Below are positions 59,481-64,000 of a stretch of 64,000 bases of DNA, one piece after another. The notes below the pieces were generated by a model. The model searched no databases. It saw nothing but the letters and a program-made list of their open reading frames with translations, and had not been told where the DNA came from. A program made the translations under genes and the position numbers. The first letter of the stretch is position 1. Each line of letters begins with the position of its first letter. The DNA is taken from NCBI GenBank assembly GCA_003024785.1, contig PUQB01000293.1, positions 112,964 to 176,963 of the forward strand, written 5' to 3'. The DNA is from Selaginella tamariscina. Its lineage: Eukaryota; Streptophyta; Lycopodiopsida; Selaginellales; Selaginellaceae.

Positions 59481-60761
59481 ATGGAGAGCTTCGTGAAGCT
59501 CAAGGCTATGGCGGATGGAGTGATTGTGTTAACAATTGATAGCAAGGACGATCCTCAACATAGGTAGGTTTGCATACATTTTAGTATTTAATTTTACAAA
59601 TTATTACAAAAATTATGACACTATTTGAATTTTTTACATAGGTTTAATTCTGCTACTTTGAAAGCACTCCATTCAGCTCTAGATGAGGTACATACGCACA
59701 TTATTGATTTATATAAATCTAATTTTCCTTACAGGTCGAGAAAGACGAAAATGCCACTGCTTTAGTTACCACCAACACAGTAAAGTTCATATATACTTTA
59801 TATATTACACACACACGCATCTGTTCATGTCTACTACATTATATTATTTTATATATTCCTTGCAAATGCCAATCGTTTTATGTCAGGGAAAGTTCTATTC
59901 TAATGGTTTTGATCTGCGGCTTCTTCAGACCGACCCAGATAAGTTTCAGGTGTAACTTATCGTTTTATACATACATACTACACACATATTTGAAGCTTAT
60001 TTTTATTCTTTCAAATGTGCAGTTTCCAACAGATGCTTTCCATAGCCTCCTTGACAGGGTTTTGTGTTTTCCAATGCCTACAGTGGCAGCAATCTGGTAA
60101 CTTGTTAATCTAGTTAACCAAAGAATATTCTTTAAAAAAACTAGAATATATATTTTTAATTTATTTTGTTTATTGCAGTGGCCATGCTGCAGCCGCAGGA
60201 TGCATGTTCACATTGGCACATGACTATCGTGTAATGCGTAGAGACAAGGGTTTTATATTCTTGAACGAGGTGTTCTTTTACACACGCACACGGAGACAGT
60301 CTATATTTCTAAACATGAGATAATCTGTTTTTCTAGTATTTTGTAATTATATTACTATTTTACATATTTTTTGCAGGCAGAACTTGGTCGTCACTTTACA
60401 CCCGGAATGATGTCATTGATCCGTAATAAGCTACCCATTGCTACTTTTCACAAAGCGGTATTACCTGCGTAAGTACACATTATATGTTTATTATCCATAG
60501 TTGTAATGTCTATGTATACTCTTCATTTCAGGCACAAGTTTACAGGTAAAACAGCGGAGGAAGCCGGTTTTGTTAATGGTTCGTTTACAGATGCGCATAC
60601 TACACAGGAGGCAGCAATCAAGTTAGGTAAACTTATCTTGTGTGTGTGTGTGAATGTGAACATATGCAGATGTTCTTTTGCGTCTGTGTGTGTATCAACA
60701 TTGTCTTCAAATGTGCCTATGTTGTCTGTACGCATGTTATGATATATATATAAATAAATTA

Positions 60762-60793
<32 letters not shown>

Positions 60794-61115
60794 GTATGTA
60801 TATATGTTTGTGTGTCTCTGTGCGTGCGTGCTTTTACATACATACATACCTATGTAGTTGTGAGTCTGTGTGTGCATATAATGTAGATGTTTACATGTAT
60901 GTTTACCGTGCTGTATGTAGCAACTGAACTCGGACGGAAGAAGTACAATCGCTCGGTATACAAGGCTATTAAGGTGCTCTCTCTCTCTCACACACACCGC
61001 ACGCACACACACTAATTAGCATGTTTTTCAGTCTGAAATGTTTAGAGGCGAGCTTAAAGACCTCCGCTCTGGAGATTATGGTCCTCCTCCTGGCATTATA
61101 CTCTCAAAGATATGA
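59481..61115 (+). CDS. Enoyl-CoA delta-isomerase, peroxisomal type (ECI)
   Basis: The enzyme converts 3-enoyl-CoA into 2-trans-enoyl-CoA so that unsaturated fatty acids can enter peroxisomal beta-oxidation. The ten small exons are 59481-59563, 59642-59687, 59735-59779, 59887-59949, 60023-60096, 60179-60269, 60377-60468, 60532-60626, 60921-60973 and 61032-61115. All are GT-AG with consistent phase, giving 241 residues, the family's usual length. Crotonase signatures are ALVTTNTGKFYSNGFDLRLL (first oxyanion segment), FPMPTVAAICGHAAAAGCMF (second, with the AAAAG turn) and THDY-like LAHDYRVMRRDKGF. The C-terminus is ILSKI, and SKI fits a minor peroxisomal targeting signal type 1. Plant relatives end in PKL or similar. 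Nothing is missing. Confidence 0.92.
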
Positions 61116-64000
61116 GGTACTCAAAACTTAGCCTATATAGGTATAGGCTGTAAGAGCCTTTCACGAATGGATCAGTCCCTTCCACAACTTAAAACATATA
61201 TATATATTTATACAACACTAAACTCACTTGCCAACACCCATACGAACTCCTAAAGTCACTCAATCGAGCAGCTCTATGTGTTGACTTTTTCCACTGCTTT
61301 TAGTTCAGCTTCAACCTATTAAGTTGAACCCTGCATGTTAGATGAATTTTATATATGGGTTAACTTAATGGAACAAACTGAAATGGTATACGTTTGGTCG
61401 AAAGTACGCTTTACGTTTTAAATCATAACACAATTTAACAACGTCATTCATCAAGTTAACTTACGTAATTATGTCTGCATTTTTCCGAACTGCTGCTCGA
61501 ACGGGAGGCTCTACTGCAAGATCAAGTTAAACAAATCACAATTAACAGCTTGATTAATCACCTTGTTAAGTGGTATGGTATTTCCATCCTCGCTTATTGT
61601 TACCTTGTAACTATTTGAATTGCACTGGCCCACCACATTCTCTTCAGATATTTTATCTTTTACTTTCTTACATTACATCTTTTAATTTAAAAATTAAAAT
61701 ATATATCTTTACCAAAGGTTTAATCTTGTCCAATTCAATATTAAATGATGTATTGTTAGGAGTTGAAAGCTTATTAAAAAAAATTATAATATTTTAAATT
61801 CATTTTTTTGAATATTAATTGTATACAGGGGAATATGTCAACGTTTTAAAATCAGTTAAGTAATAATTTATTAAATTAAGAAAGTAAAAGATGTTAATAT
61901 TTGAAAAGAATGTGGTGAGGCAAGTATAGTAAGTGCAATTAAAACAGTAAAAATTATAAGGTACATTAAAACAGTTATAAGGTAACGGGAGGCTCCTTAT
62001 GCATCCTCCATAATATCAACATTGATATATGCATTTATATACGTGCCTTCAAAGTCTGTGATGTTTTTAAGATCACCATTTGTTTGAAATCTGCAGCCAT
62101 CTTATGGTAAAGCTCTGAACGTATGTTGCTAACTTAATTAAGACAAATTAAGGGTAATTTTGCAATGCCCTTACCCTTATTTAATTTTCATAAATTTTCT
62201 AATGGTTCAAAGTGAATTTTATTTATGCCTGTTGTCCTTCGTACATAAATAGGAATTTCGGATTTATACCAACCTTTAAGTTAAATTAAAGAATTGAATT
62301 AAAACTTCCAAGAGCGAGAGACACTAATAAATTATTATTATTACTCACTAGAGTTCCTTAAATATACTTGATTGCATTAGCATGGGTGATTGATTCACAT
62401 AGTAAATTTAAATGAAAATATTAAGAATAGCATGAAAATATTAAGGGTTACGGGTTTGAATATAATCTTTTAACACAATTTAAATTTAATATTTATTTAT
62501 TAGTCCAGCAAATAATGTATCAATTTAGTCCATGTTGCCTTTTCCATAAATATAATTAACAATTCTTGTTATTGTTGAAGTTAACTTTTTATAGAAGCAT
62601 TCTTCTTCTTCTTAAGTTTCACTATCTCACAAAATTGTTTGAAGTTAAAGTACATTTATGCCTTTTAATGATTACTTTAATCAAACCCATTTTTCCTTTC
62701 TTCACATGCCTTCTCTTTTTAGTGTTGCATGGAACATTATGTCCATTTTCATCGAAGCTATCAAATGGACAAAGGTGATTATGCAAAAGTCATTTGTGAA
62801 GCTGTAATTGTTAGTGGAGCATTCTTAAAAGTCATTTGCATGATCAGGTGCTTTATAATTTTGGTCGGATTGAAAGGAATTCAAAAGATTAAATAGATTT
62901 AACTTTGTCTTAGGCAATTCATCTTAGGTCCTAAATTTATTGTTTCAATAAGCTTGAATAAGGAGTAGCACGTCTTCTTACTGTGGTTGTGAATAGCCTC
63001 GTAATTAATGATTAAGTTCTCTCATTTTTTACAACATTGTTCTTTATTACAATTGTTAAAGTCTTGTGTTTGTATTTGACTCATAATTGTACTTCAACAT
63101 GTTTGAGATGTGTCACTTGCAAGTTGCTTAGTCGTCATTTGTGCCATGATAAAAACTTTATGTCATTTTAATTTCACAAGCATCATTATTTCTTTTATTA
63201 ATCTATTTCGAAAGCGTTGTTGTTTATTTTTTGTTAGAGTTAGTTGTCCTCGTGATTGATCTTATGTGAAAACTTTTTAAAATCTTGACCTTATTATTTA
63301 ATTTCAAAAGTACTTCATTTACCAATCTTTTCAATTGCATTGGAGTATCCATTATCTCCACTTATTCTATATCCCTCAAGTCCATCATTCATTTAAGATT
63401 GTCAACCATCTTTTGTTGAGTTTTGTCCAAGCTCAGGGCAAGCTCAAACATAGCTTGTTCCAAGCACAATTTTGAAAATAATTGAGTTTCTAACTCATCT
63501 CTTCTTCGGCCTACAAAGGCCAAGCTCAACTAGTTGGTCTTTAGCCTAGCTCTAGAACTTGAGTATTGCTAGCTAAGTAGTGTGATTGTGGCATCCGTAG
63601 CCAAGCCCAAATTTAGGTTTAACCATGTATCAACCCTAAACCCTAAAATGTGGATGATAATACAAGAAAATATAAGAAAAAAGGAGAGGATAAGGTAGAT
63701 GCTTACCTCAATTGGTTGTTCTTCTTGCTCTTTTCTATGACCAAGTCTAAACATAATTAGGGTTAGGTGTTAAAATTAGGGTGCTCTTAAAGAGTGCCAA
63801 ACTTTTTAAGGAGGGCTAAACCCATCATCTAGCTTTTTTGTGTATTTTGTTTTCTCTTAAATTTTTTAAAATGCAAGAATTTAGTACAATCTACTACCCT
63901 TTATGATCATACATTTAAAATATTAAATAGAGATAATTTAAGAGTTGGTGTGAATTCATTTTCATTTATTTTAAGCCAAAATGGCTAAATAAGGGTCAGT
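61116..64000. other. AT-rich spacer to the end of the window
   Basis: I see no gene. Frames at 61570, 62566 and 63569 are short and of AT-rich composition. An inverted-repeat element at about 61600-61985 is listed separately. 63400-63600 contains loosely repeated 'aagctca' motifs. Confidence 0.45.
61600..61985. repeat. Inverted-repeat element (MITE-like)
   Basis: The left arm from 'gttaccttgtaac' (about 61599) through 'gaattgcactggcccacca' and 'tcttttactttctt' pairs with the right arm 'aagaaagtaaaaga', 'gaatgtggtgaggca' and 'gttataaggtaac' (ending about 61985). The arms are about 80-100 bases with indels. No clear target duplication was found. An exact 12-base direct repeat (aacgggaggctc) lies at 61500-61511 and 61984-61995, but it does not sit symmetrically at the ends. 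Confidence 0.65.

Noticed and set aside
60523-61012. Minus frames of 106 and 91 codons opposite the isomerase gene
   Set aside because: They are built from TG/CA microsatellite sequence in intron 8 and the antisense of exons 8 and 9.

Overview
The window is nuclear DNA of a flowering plant. The evidence is spliced genes with GT-AG introns, plant-only families (Alfin-like PHD protein, oleosin, UGT with a PSPG box, DUF1218 protein, plant R3H-SUZ protein, nodulin-like MFS transporter), AT-rich spacers full of TA/CA/GA microsatellites, and Copia, Gypsy, PIF/Harbinger, hAT-like and Mutator-like elements. I cannot name the species. No tRNA, rRNA or CRISPR array was seen.

Layout. 1-10.1 kb is gene-poor: a decayed minus-strand Copia element (about 3.15-6.13 kb), a 982-bp hAT-like element with 8-bp target duplications (6949-7930), and degenerate tandem repeats. 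10.1-22.9 kb is a rearranged block with three damaged copies of a REV7/MAD2B (DNA polymerase zeta accessory subunit) gene. Copy 1 is split by a complete 3.26-kb PIF/Harbinger element (11842-15102). Copies 2 and 3 lie in the two arms of a roughly 2.3-kb inverted repeat. A further partial copy of the outer flank carries a 614-bp Mutator-like insertion with a perfect 9-bp target duplication. 24.4-30.6 kb holds a Copia fragment with one LTR, and a Gypsy element with both LTRs, primer-binding site and TCTCC target duplication. The Gypsy element sits inside the repeat region of a KP-x-YKPEE proline-rich cell-wall protein gene.

33-61 kb is the gene-rich half: oleosin (-, one frameshift), R3H-SUZ protein (-) head to head with an Alfin-like PHD protein (+), a DUF1218 membrane protein (-, one frameshift), a tandem cluster of DUF4419 genes (+, one nearly intact copy and two decayed), a 2-oxoglutarate/Fe(II) dioxygenase (-), a nodulin-like MFS transporter (+, three frameshifts), a PPR fragment (-), a family-1 UDP-glycosyltransferase (+) and a ten-exon peroxisomal-type enoyl-CoA isomerase (+). 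61.1-64 kb is AT-rich spacer with one inverted-repeat element.

The genes do not form a pathway. R3H, Alfin-like, dioxygenase, UGT and enoyl-CoA isomerase have complete frames across all introns. Oleosin, DUF1218, DUF4419 and MFS each need one to three single-base corrections, which means either local pseudogenisation or assembly indel errors. Exon limits were placed by hand from splice signals and reading phase; no database search was possible.
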